Source: Dissophora ornata
Taxonomy: Eukaryota; Mortierellomycota; Mortierellomycetes; Mortierellales; Mortierellaceae
Length of the DNA stretch: 64,000 nucleotides
Reading direction: 5' to 3'
NCBI GenBank assembly: GCA_025201705.1
Contig: MU616567.1
Location: 1 to 64,000 of the forward strand
Numbering within the stretch: the first letter of the stretch is position 1; every line of letters begins with the position of its first letter. Below, one piece after another: positions 25,101 through 36,495 of the stretch. Both the position numbers and the translations under genes were made by a program. Under the pieces are notes generated by a model. It saw nothing but the letters and a program-made list of their open reading frames with translations, was not told the DNA's origin and did not search any database.

Positions 25101-26337
25101 CTTATCGCCGGCAATGTTGAGTAGAAAACACCAAGAACTGGTTGGTGTTGTCCCTACCGTTGAGGGCGTCGTGTTTGGCGTTCAATAAATAGGGTCATGC
25201 ATTGAATAGGACTGAGTATTGTAAAATCTGTCCCACATTTTTGTCGAAATACCATCAACGTAGCCTCTTTTTTTTTTTGTTTTTTTGCTTTGTTTTTTTT
25301 TTTACTGAGAGCTATGATCCTAGTTGTGTGAGCGCAGGATACCAACCAACAACAGCTTACAGCTTGGTTACTTTTCCAACTCATCGCTGGAAGCGACGAG
25401 CAACTCCGGGCTATCCTCATATTCCGCAGCAATGGAGAGAGAGAGAGAGAGAGGGAAAGAATGCAAGCGCGAGCTCCAAGTACACAGCGACCTGACTGTC
25501 TATTAGATATCAAGCTCTATCACATTTCAAGCTCTATCGCATATCAAGCTATGGTTTCATCACCCGTCTCGATTTCACGTCTTGCGCAGCCTCTGTTCTG
25601 CTCCCCAGGCCGATCTTTTACTGGCCACTTTGGCCAGCGGAATGTAAGGAGGTCGACTGGGACTGCACATTCCTGCGCCGGTGATTAGTTACCCAAGCAT
25701 TTGTCAGTAGCTTTGCAAGCGTACAGTGCCAGGAGAATGATTGCTATGATTACTCAGACGGAGTTATCGTAACCCTACCCAGCCAATCGTTTTCTTCCTC
25801 CTGCTGTTATCCTGTTACAAATGCTGTTCTTCTTCAGGACCGAACATCTTCCCTTCCTGTGGAGAGCGAGGGAGCCACAACTCTCTTGGCGTTTGGCTTT
25901 GTTGTTTGTCCGATAATGCTTTGCTTGTCCTGCTGGTCACCTACTGTATGTACATGTACACTGCGTTTTAAGCTCCACAGATCAGAGCACATGATTTAGC
26001 ATTGAGGCCTTTTTGTGTGTGTGTGCGCTGTCTGTGCCAAAACTGAACAAACAACACAACAGCCATCAATAAAGGAAACAAACAAATGAAATGATAGACT
26101 CGGTCGAGTATCATGTGCATGACGCGACTACGACTATCGAGACATCACGTGTCGCATAGATTGCATCCGCGATCCCCTTCCTAATGCATTGTTGCATGTC
26201 CTTCTCATCACTTTTATTTTCTCATCGGCCTATCGTTCTCAACGCATCTCACCCACCAGCAAACCAGGGTATCGCTCGCGCCACTGGAAATTTCAAGCAG
26301 TCCATATTGACCCACCCAAAAAAAAAAGCTCAGTTCC
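22154..26337. other. Long gene-poor stretch with low-complexity DNA
   Basis: About 4.2 kb between the WOPR gene start and GPP34. The first 450 bp is GA-rich on the plus strand and probably WOPR leader and promoter. Further on there are only short unrelated frames, a (GA)n microsatellite (about 25435-25452), T runs (about 25271-25300) and a small tandem repeat of an ATCAAGCTCTATC-like unit (about 25506-25550). No conserved protein, tRNA or known ncRNA was recognised. A lncRNA or a degenerated element cannot be excluded. Confidence 0.45.
22583..22589 (-). promoter_or_regulatory. Possible TATA box of the WOPR gene
   Basis: TATAAAA on the minus strand, about 430 bp upstream of the ATG at 22153. 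If used it would imply a long, CT-rich 5' leader, as seen for other WOPR master-regulator genes. Confidence 0.35.
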
Positions 26338-27941
26338 ATGATGTCATCCACAGGAGGACTTTCGAGGCGTCGTGGTGGCGGAGGAGGAGGAGGAGGAGGT
26401 GATGAGGACTACACGTCGCCCCCAAACACATCAGGACCTACAGGGCTTAACAGAAATACCAGTCTCCATCGCCACTGTAGTACCGATGCAAACGTTGCCT
26501 CTGACCCACGGGATTTGCAAATGGAGGACGAGAATAAGACTCAGCCCAAGCTGACGCTGATGGAGGAGGTGCTTCTCCTAGGTCTCAAGGATAAGCAGGT
26601 AAAAAAAACATGGGATATTCACCTTAATCTTCATCCCAGCGAGTGTGTCTCAAAAAACACCTGTCGAAGAACCCCCAATGGTGGCCTGCCACGTTACGAA
26701 TGGCTCTCACACCACCTACTGGACTGCAGTTTTATTTGTTTTTGCATATGCACTGAATTTGTGTTCAACGTGGCAATGGGAGGGAGTAGTTAATTTGGTC
26801 TGATTTCTGATCTCCGGCGGTCTTCCAAGAGACCACACTATTAAAAAAAGGAAGGAATCATCACGTCGTTTTTTTGCCAAGGCATATCTTGAGCCCCTGT
26901 TATGAGGAGGAAGTGAATGAATGAAATAAGCCAAAAGCCTTTTTTATTATTATTATTTATTATTTGACGTCTAATGCTTACAATGTGCAACACAACCACT
27001 CCTTTCTTCATGCATCTAGGGCTACCTCTCATTTTGGAACGACAATATTTCGTACACGCTTCGGGGTTGCATTTTGATGGAACTTGCCTTCCGCAACCGA
27101 ATTGCTATGGTCAAGGACCCGAACCGCCGTAAATACCCCCTTGCTGATCGATACATTGAAGTGGTTAGCGAGAAGTTGACGGGAGAAGTCTTACTGGATG
27201 AAGCATTGAAGATGATCAATTCGACTCAGGAACGAATGAGTGTCGGTCAGTGGATCGATCTTATGAGTGGTAAAGATGCACCCTGCATGGTCCCCGAGTA
27301 GTTTTTTTTTTTTCCCTTTTTTTTTTTTTTTTTTTTCCTTTTTTTTTTATTTTTTATTTTTTTTTTGATCTGCTGCTTAGTACGAGGACATGGAATTCAA
27401 CAAAGCTCTAACCTTTTTTTCTTCTCCTCTCCTGGATATAGGCGAGACCTGGAATGTGATGAAGATTGGATTCCAATTGAAGCAGGTGCGGGAGCGTTTG
27501 GCAAAAGGTTTGGTAGACAAGGGTGTGCTTAGGACAGAGAAGCGGAACTTCCTGATCTTCGATATGGCAACACATCCAGTCACGGATTCAGCTGTTAAGG
27601 AAGAGGTCGTCAAGAGAGCATGCACGATGCTGATCTCAAGGAACGATGGATCGACACCCAGCCTGACTGAACAGGATTCGCCTGTTGCGTTCCAGCAACT
27701 CCGGACTGTGTCCATGGTCTGCGCGGCATACGCGGCCAATGTACTCGAGAATGCGCTTATGTATCTGAATCACGAGATGAGAGAGCGTGCATATACCAAG
27801 GTCGATGAGTTGTTGAACGACTATAGCCAGTTTCCGTTTGGATCTTCGGCCTCCAAGAGCGAGATCGTGGGCAGGGAGTTGCAAATGGAGGTTGTTGCAG
27901 CAGTGCTGAATGTATTTACAAAGATGGACAGCATTTTGTAA
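26338..27941 (+). CDS. VPS74: GPP34/GOLPH3-family Golgi phosphoprotein (Vps74)
   Basis: Exons 26338-26598, 27020-27269 and 27442-27941 give 336 aa. The GPP34 domain begins LTLMEEVLLLGLKDKQ, continues GYLSFWNDNISYTLRGCILM, ELAFRNRIAMVKDPNRRKYP, GEVLLDEALKMI, SGETWNVMKIGFQLKQVRE and KGVLRTEKRNFLIFDMATHP, and ends VLNVFTKMDSIL. The family binds PI4P on Golgi membranes and sorts glycosyltransferases into COPI vesicles. The N-terminal tail has a poly-Gly run coded by a GGA microsatellite (26379-26399). Two ATGs are adjacent (26338 and 26341). Intron 2 contains an almost pure T tract of about 65 nt. It is convergent with CFT1, with 194 bp between the stops. Confidence 0.95.
27302..27367 (+). repeat. 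Poly-T tract in GPP34 intron 2
   Basis: About 65 nt of nearly uninterrupted T with a few C and A, starting 30 nt after the 5' splice site at 27270 and ending about 75 nt before the 3' splice site. Confidence 0.85.
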
Positions 27942-28135
27942 AAAATAGCATTTATTCTGATCCTCATATCCAAACAGAACGCTTGCTTGCCTTTTGTTCC
28001 TTTTATTTTTCCAACATAATATATCGCGCTCCCCCCCACCCGCAAATAAAGACAGAAAAGGGTACGTACTGGACGTGTCAGGATAAGAGGGGGGGGGGTT
28101 TGTTTATATTTATTTTGGAACAAGCAAATGCCTGT

Positions 28136-31100
28136 TTAGAAATGATCCGCTGCTACGGCAATACCTGCCAGGTCGTCCATAACGCGATCGACACCTGTTC
28201 CAATCTGCTTTGTCATTTCCTTCTGTCTATTGGCAGGCAAGTTGATAAACTCAAAGAGCAAGTCGCCGTCCAGAATACCCTTGGTTGGGTTCGAGTTGAG
28301 TCGATCCTTTGACTGCAAAAGCCTGAACGCACGAGGGTTCAAGCCCGCAGGCTGCTGTACGCCATTGACGATTTGGGAGCTCAAGAGCGCAAGACGTTTG
28401 CTAGTCTTTTCTGGGATGGGTGTGATCATGCAGAGTCCACCGTCCAATGTGCCACAGATGGTCAAGTGACTGATACCCTCGTCTGAACCACTCAGGACGA
28501 TTTTAGGAACGGAGATCGTGCACTCGATCTGGGAGCCAACATGGTAGTCGCCGCGACAGATCAGCTTCTGACCACTGAACGACTGCACATCTAAGGATGA
28601 TCAACGGGTCTTAGCGCGATCGTCTTACTATGACACTTATACACTTATCGTGCTACCCAAAAAAAATGTAGTGGACGTAGAAAGACTTACTGAAAGGCGC
28701 GTATTGCAAGAGACGGATGTTCTTTTCAGCATCGGCGACAACAATATGAAGCGTCTGGTTTTCGATGAGATAGCTCACATTCATGGCCTCCATCGGGTTG
28801 TAGTCCTTGCCCAATAATACCAATTTTGTGGGCTCATCCTACAGAGTGACATGAGATAATTTGCAAACAAGAAAAGGTGCGTTGGTTACCAAATGCCCTC
28901 TCGAGAGAGAGAGATAGACAACCCTGCCAGCACCTGGACTTACCTGGAATCCAACAAACCAAACGCTCTTGTAAGCGTCCGCGAGCATGATGGTATTCTT
29001 AACCACCTTGACGCTCGTCACGTAGATCTGTACGTCAATGAACGCAATACCGGTCAAGGTCTCATTGTCTTCGAAGCTGCGGACCACGACCTTGGTGCCA
29101 ACACAGGTTAGCAGGTATCCGTTGAGTGCAGCCATGGCTGTGACAGCACCCTTGACTTCTTCGCTATGAAGCAGCTTGAGTTTATGATCCGTTTGGGGAT
29201 TGTCTGGCTCCGGCACAACATCGATAATATCAAATATGTATATCTGGAGGAGCATGTAACAATAGTTAGAGATCACGACTTTGATTCATAGAGTCAGTTG
29301 AAAGATGGCGCATCCACACAAAGGTGCTCATACCGTCCCGCGCATTGCCGAGTCTTCGCCTTTGATGTACGACGTCCCGACCGCAATGAACTTTTTGCGA
29401 CCCGAGGCATCCTGGGAAGACTCGAGACTCACAGTCTCGATACTCGTCACAATCTCATATTCATTCAGCTCATGCCGGTCCACAGTTTCCCAAGTAACGG
29501 GTGAGACCAGCTCCAAAGTCTGTCTTTCAGAGAGAGGACGGAATCCGGGTCCTGCAGCCTTTTGTTTAGCATTACCATTGGCATCCGCGGTGCCATTCAG
29601 GATTGTTGCCGAAGCAGGCACCCCAGTTATTTTTGTCGCGTTTGCATCGGTAGCGCCTGGCGGTGCGTTTGCACCAGGATTGATGGCTGTGTCATGCACG
29701 ACCATGTTATTTTCATCCTTGACCACGAATGGATCGGGGACGGCGGTAACAGTGACATATGTTTGCGACGTCGGGTGGTACTTGATTCGTCTAACGGCCC
29801 TCTTCAAAGGCACTTTGCGGATAGGCCATGGCATATCAAAGTGTATACCCTCCGAGGAGAGCTGGCTGATTCTCAGGTATCCCTACGTACATTAGCGAGG
29901 TATCAACAAAGCGGTTATTATCACTGCTCTAGCATTGTCAGGACTCACAAAGCGAAAGAAAAACCAACGTGCGACGAGCATGAAGAATTAATTACCTCTG
30001 CGTTGAGAGTAATGAAGCCATGCTTGCAGTTCAAGTTGTGAAACTGCGTGAAGCATCCAATCTTGCCATCGCAGATCATTGGATGCACCCTCGGAAGGCT
30101 CTTTCCATTGCTCATAATCCACAGTGGTGAGGCTCCTAATACAAATATGCCTTCATATCCTGCCACATCTGTAAAGGGAATCAAGTTTCTGGCCTTCCGC
30201 TCCCTCCTCCGCTCCTGCCGCCTGGCCTCTCGCTCGACCGCATCTACGCTATCGTCCTCTGCAACATTCGCATTGTCGTCATCCTCGGGACTTTCCCGTG
30301 CAACAACATCCAGCGGTATCTTTCTGAATCGGATCGCCAAACGATCCGAGAGGTCTATTGGGTTTCCTGCAGAGTCCAGCTCGCTAGTCGGAAAGTGCTG
30401 ATATGTTTTGTAAACAGCAATATTGCCGCGATATGTCCTAGCCTAAAGTCCGCAAAGCCCAATTTCATACCCAGAGTCGTTAGAGGAAAGTAACGGTTGC
30501 ACGTTGGCGCACGTTAATGAAGAGACACACATTTTCGCTGTACTTACGACAAGGTAGGGCTCCTTCCTGTCCTGGGTTCCCATGTTCACCATAGCCATCT
30601 CTGAAATCTCTCGTGCGTGCCCTGCAGGTTTGGTATCCTGATGTGCAGGTGCATCCGGCAGAACATCGGGCAGGAGATCAAAGTGTGGGAAAAAGAAAAC
30701 CTCTTTGAAATCCGGCAATTGATAAATCTAGAAGAAACGTATAGGAACCGATCAGTCAGTGAACATGCCTTCCGCCAGCAAGTTTCGTTCCAAGTATGTC
30801 CTGTCACTGACGACGGCGACAAAAAAAACGCACCTCAAGTGCGCCGTCCGCCCTGTAGATGAAACACCAGTGCGTTGCTTGCAAAGATTGACCCTCGGGA
30901 TTGGCCATCGTCTTGGCCTTGGACTGCACGTCCTCCATATCCACGTCGCCCTGGGGAACATCGCCATTGGCACCTGGAGCAAGCCCTATTTCTTCATCCT
31001 CATCGTCGTCTTCGCTATCTTCTTCCTCATCCTCATCCATTTCAGGCCCATAGAGGTCTAAATCAATATCGTCTATAATCCTTGCTGTCTCTTTCTTGGG

Positions 31101-34100
31101 TTTCTTAGTGCGCATCTGTTTTTTGCTGGCCGATGCAAATTTCAAAGAAGCGTTCGCGACCGAAGATCGAAGGGAAGCCATGGTCGGCGCCTCTTTGACA
31201 GTGAGCATAGTGCTTGCGACGTCTGCATATATACAACAGCTCTTAATAGGAGGGTACTACGCCGGAAAGAGCGAGAAACTTAAAATAAGTAACAGTTCGT
31301 TGCTGCTCCCAAATCGCATACAATGTCGATGTTGTGCCTGACTCACATTGAGGATAGAAGACTGATTGAGCACTGTAACATCCTTTGTATTTATATCGCC
31401 TTTTAGTAAGAGTGCAGAGCCATCATGAAGCTGAAGAAGGATGTACGGGTCGACGATACTGGCAGCCACGATAGAAAGATGTTCTCCGATGGGGACTTCG
31501 TGTTGGATTTTGCAATCTAGTGCATGAGTTAAAAAGCGAGAGCTCATTCTATCAGTGCCATACTCATTTCAAAAACATTATTGAGTCCTGACCTAAAGAA
31601 ACATTCTCTTGGTATCGTTACCTGCATTGAGGATAAGGACACCTCCAGCATAGACTTGGACTACCCTTGTTTCATCCATAAATGACCCTATTGCCACCGT
31701 GGGGCCACCCGAATAAAACTCTGATTTGGGCAGTTGAATCAGATCATCTCCCGAGGTTGCCAATACCTGAGACGCTGGTTAGATTGGGTTCAACTTCTGC
31801 TAAAGACCATCCATGGTGCAGACGGTGTAGCGTTTGAGACTTACCAACGTGCCGTTCTCTCTGGAGACAATCAGCAGCTTGTCATAGCTATCATCCGTAC
31901 CATCCCCTACAGACGATGCCTTACGACTTTCAAACTGGGATACGCCTTCGAAAAAGATCTCCTTGCGACAATACACGGTCCAGAGAGAGTTGGATCCTTT
32001 CAGGATGGCTGTCGACCGGACGACGTTAGGTCGTATGTTCCTCTAAATCGTACGTTCCAGGATTGGAATTAGTGACATTTAAAAGCTGAGAGCTACAACG
32101 ATCTGATCTCGGCTTAGATCTCGCAGACTCACCTGAAAGACAACAAGTGCTCCGTTCTGACCGGATCCAGTCGCAGCAACAAGCTCATGTTGAGGAGGAA
32201 ACCCTACATGCTAAGCACGATAACGAAACGATTAATACATCGTGGCGCTGTTTCTTTGCACTTTGATCCTTTGTATCCATTGTAGACGCATTCACGTATT
32301 CGTATTCTTAGATCTTACCGCTTCCTAATGTGTCAAGTAAAGGGTACAGATTAGATGAGGCCCGTCTCTGCGCCCGTTTACCAAACCATCAAGAACATCA
32401 TGCTGCTTACGTTGCTCGCCCGCTGTCCAATATCCATATCAAGAATAGGTCCTGTGTTGGTGAGCGTGTCGCAGATCTCAAATTGCCATTTGGATTCTCC
32501 TGCGTCCATGGCCGACTCGATCTCATCCTTGGACTTGTCTGTCGTTTGATCCGTGAACGTCTCCACATCTTGTCCGTATAATTCTAAACATCAATTGTGA
32601 TTCAGTAGCAGTCCGAGTAGCCCATTCTCCTTGCATTCATTATTAGCCGCAAGTCGGTGCAAATTTTCTTACCGTCCTCAAGATCCATCGAGTTGATTGG
32701 GATAGCTGCGCTCTTTTTCTTTTTCTAAAAACGAGAATAACGGCACATGAAATATATCGCACGTTATTCTTTATTCATCATGGCTAGAAAAAATCCAGAC
32801 GAGATGCTTACCTTAATTTGGTCCTTCGTAGAGTACTTGATCAACATCGAATCTGCATATCGAGATCCCACAAAGTAGTACCCGGCGCCAAGAGAGCATT
32901 TGCAAGAAGTCTGCATGCTCGTTCCCGCCTTCTCAATCTTGAATCCTGAAAGAGACCGCCCTTCCTGTTGCAATTCAACCACATACATGTCGCCGTTCAC
33001 CAGAGTGAATAAAATTTGATCCGGTGCCAGAAAGACATGCTGAGATCCCTCAAGGGCAATATCGAAATGATTTTGATTCAGCAGCGGGAAATCCGTGACC
33101 ATGGGCGCATATCCGTTCAGAGCCACTCCCATACCCGCTGATCCCTGGTCGATATGAATGAGCGCATTGGCAGAGACAATCAAAAGTCCGCCAACGGGCT
33201 TTGGCACGGCAATGACTTTCGTGCAGTCGTAAGGTAGTTGGTCAATAGAGTAAATGATGGGATACACTTTGTGGGTAATATCGAGCGACACGACGACCAT
33301 AGAGCAGGTATCTTTGCGCACTGCCAGGCGGCTAGAGCATAGAACGCAGGTAAGTGAAATGAATAAATAAGGGTTGTTTCTTTGCATAGCCCCGTCCCAT
33401 GGTTGTTTCGCCAAACGTTCCTCTACCGTACCCTGTCCATGTTTGCTGAGGAGAGAATAAGATAGCGAGAGTCGGCTCATAAAAGTCATAGAGGAACACC
33501 ATATCGATAACGTTCTTGATCCTAGTGTCGATGTCGGACAAAGTCATGACATAGCTTGGCAAGTATGGCCATTTCCTGAAATTAAACAAGAGCCATGGAT
33601 CTCAATCGTTAGCGCCACAAGAACAATTGGTCGGCCGATAGTCTAGTTGAACTGAAAGCGCCCTTACTTTGACACATCATCTTCATCGCCAACTGAGCTC
33701 TCATCCTGTCTAAAAGGTAGCACGGCTAGTCGATCTCCATAAAATGCGAGGACAGCACATCGCCGCGACGGATCCACGCGGATTTCTGTAGGATGCGAAT
33801 TGTTTAAAAACTCTTGCTAAATGTTGGATATAAACCATGCGAGAGAAAGTGAACATCAGAGTGCGCATATTTTCCATACGACTCTCAATGCTGCAAACGT
33901 TGTTGACTGTTGAAAATATCTCCTGTCACCACATTTACCTTGTAGTCATCGCGCTCGTAGTAGTGGATCGATACCGTGACAATGCAGTGGTTTGAGAAGG
34001 ACCACTCCAACAAGGACATCTATGAATGACCAAAGCATGAGCAAAAACACGAAAGATTCGTGTCTGTGTGGGTGAAAACGGCGCTTTATTGGAGAATCCT

Positions 34101-34446
34101 TCCAGTACGAGCTCTTTGAGCGAATAGGTTGATAGCCGATAGTTGGAGTAGAACGAACCTTGGCGTCCTTGAAGCTGACCAAGATACTGTCTAGCCCATG
34201 TTGGCCCGAGGAACTTGTCCGAATCACCCCCATTGATGTGATAATCCCATTCAGTCTGTAGCTTGCCACGAGTTCCAGTAGCGGCAGTTGATCAGCCTGC
34301 GCTGGCTCTGTAAAGTTGTAGATCTCTAGTACTGTTGACTTTGAGACGACAACATTGAGCACATCGGGCCGCACAAAGTTGCATCGGACCACACGCTCGA
34401 CCCCTGATGGGGGAAAGAGCTCTTTGGCGAGCGTATACATCGACAT
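28136..34446 (-). CDS. CFT1: CPSF subunit 1 / CFT1, pre-mRNA cleavage and polyadenylation factor
   Basis: The largest gene of the window, roughly 19 exons. Start MSMYTLAKELFPPSGVERVV; verified exons include 34013-33939, 33816-33668, 33575-33432 and 33331-32812, all phase-consistent. Hallmarks in order: LLEWSFSNHCIVTVSIHYYE, EIRVDPSRRCAVLAFYGDRL, FLYDFYEPTLAILFSPQQTW, VRKDTCSMVVVSLDITHKVY, ATGSGQNGALVVFQ, an acidic linker at about 31020-31060 (MDEDEEEDSEDDDEDEE), VAGYEGIFVLGASPLWIM, HGFITLNAEGYLRI and the C-terminal CPSF_A domain (FDIIDVVPEP, SYLIENQTLHIVVADAEK, and the end DDLAGIAVAADHF). CFT1/CPSF160 is the beta-propeller scaffold of the 3'-end processing complex, organising recognition of AAUAAA. 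The 831 bp upstream of the start hold a nested inverted repeat. Confidence 0.95.
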
Positions 34447-35277
34447 TGCTGTGCCACTCTTTGTTCTCTCAGTACAACAGCTTGGTCCTGGAAAATACAC
34501 AGAAGTCCAGAACGAGGGTAAAACAGAAAAAAAGTAGCCCAGACAGTATGTTCAATCTAGAGCTGTGCTGGGTGGTTCGAGATGTCGCTTCCTGGCGTGT
34601 CCGTTGGCGATGGCAATCTCTGACAGTGTTAATCGGCAATGGGTGTTGATGCAGATTGATTAATATGCCCGTCTGTGGCGCACAATGCTTTCGCGTTTTT
34701 CGGTGTCACGTGCAGTCGAACATGGCTTGACTTCAGTTCAAGTACAGCGTTTTGAAGAACAGGTGTGTGCACCATACACATCTTTACATTGGATATCCAA
34801 GTTCATTGAACTTCGTGGCTCTTCCCAAGGAGCGAGGGAGTACTATCGAATGAAAACGCAAGTCGGTCAACCTGCAAACAGCAGCTGTGGTGTGTTAAAT
34901 AAGCACGCCAACGAATCTCGCGTGAAATGTTCTTTGGACAAAGGACTGTTCGAAAGAAAGGGTTCTGCGGTCCATTGACGCGAACTCCCAGGGGCTGGAC
35001 CTCACTCTTTTCGACTTGTTCGAGTTAACCACCGCTGGATAGCCAAGGATAGGACCTCGTCCGCTTGCTAGAACCCCTAGGGGTTCTAGAGTAGGCTCGG
35101 TTCCAGCAATTGAATTTTCTTTGCTTGCATATACGGAATGCAAGTCTTCTCAATGGCTGGAACCGAGCCTAGTTCTAGAGCGAGCACTGCCACAGCATTC
35201 TGCGCACAAACTGCACAAACTGCTCTCTCCCTTCATCAATTCATTCATTTCAGTTACAGCACACACATACACGGACA
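34447..35277. other. Divergent CFT1 / E3-ligase intergenic region
   Basis: Shared upstream region of CFT1 (-) and the RFFL-like gene (+). No gene seen. Its right third carries the inverted-repeat element described separately. Confidence 0.55.
35068..35171. repeat. Nested inverted repeat with a 22-bp perfect palindrome
   Basis: 35068-35089 is a perfect 22-bp palindrome centred on CCCCTAGGGG. Immediately after it, TAGGCTCGGTTCCAGC (35092-35107) is matched exactly by its reverse complement at 35156-35171. Inside that loop CTTGCAT (35124-35130) pairs with ATGCAAG (35138-35144). The outer flanks (GCTTGCTAGAAC and GTTCTAGAGCGAGC) are also partly complementary. The whole can form a long hairpin or cruciform. 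It could be a fold-back/MITE-like element or a regulatory site; no target-site duplication was identified. Confidence 0.8.
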
Positions 35278-36313
35278 ATGAATGAACAGCCAGCACCAGG
35301 AGGAATGCCGCACCAAACGGGCTCCAAGTACTCGGTGCCAGAGCTGAGGGTCTCCAAAGCCTGCGAGAGGTGCGGGAAGACCTTCTTTCAGACCCGGACT
35401 TTGAACTGCCATAATTGCGGTAAGGATAGATAGCATTAGTGTGTGTGTCAATTGCTCCCCCGATCTCATATCTAAAGTCGTGAGCTCGATCCTTCAACAG
35501 GCGTCATGATCTGCACGGACTGCTGCACGAACAAGGTCAAGCTCAAAAAGTTTGGCTACAATGGGTAAGATGGACAAACCGCCGCGGAATGAACGCATCG
35601 AGATGGGATTGAGGATGAGGACGATGGGGATGCTGATGTATAACGCGCTGTTTCGTGGTGCGCTCTGTTTGACGTGTAGGGAGGTGCCCTGTTGTGCTTA
35701 CTGCGCCTACTTTCTGCGAGGTAAGGAGTGGCGCCTTGCTTGTGCGTAGACATGTATCGACGATATGGGGCAAGGCTGGGGCCGGACTAAGACAGCCTTT
35801 CCCTCTTGATTTCAAACAATGAAGTGTACACGCTGGACGAAAAGGAGCTGAAGAACCTCAGCAGCAGGACCTTGAAGCGCTACCTGGAGGCGTATAACAT
35901 AGCACCGGAAAACATGCTCATGAAGGACGGTAAGAAAGCGCCTCGACCATGGCGACCACGATGCGCTCCCTGCAGCTTGGGATTCCACGCTGATCCGTCA
36001 TGACCCTCTACCTATGCGCGCCGCAATAGAGCTGATCGTCACCATCCTAAAGATGCGGCCACTTCCCGATGATTCGGAGGTGTTCTTCCGAGAGCACATG
36101 CCCAGCACAGTGGATGGGTGGGCCTCTCTCCACGAGGAGTTCACGCGCACCTCTGCCACATCTGGCTCTACAGCGCGATTCTGGGATCTGGACAAGTTCT
36201 TTGCCAAGCTTCGTGTCAGCGACGGTCCCTCTACCAAAGTCCCACCGAAGTCCCAACTGCAGCCGGAATCAGCCCCGCTCTCAAGTTCCAAATCGCAGTC
36301 ATCACCTAAATCT

Positions 36314-36354
<41 letters not shown>

Positions 36355-36457
36355 GCAACGGCAACAACAGCAGCAACAACAACAACAACAGCAGCAGCAG
36401 CAGCAACAACAGCAACAACAGCAACAGCAACAGCAACAGCAACAGAAACAACAACAA

Positions 36458-36495
<38 letters not shown>

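Noticed and set aside
32300..32345. Apparent 6-nt micro-exon in CFT1
   Set aside because: The frame extends upstream as NLYPLLDTLGSG, so it is the end of an ordinary exon.
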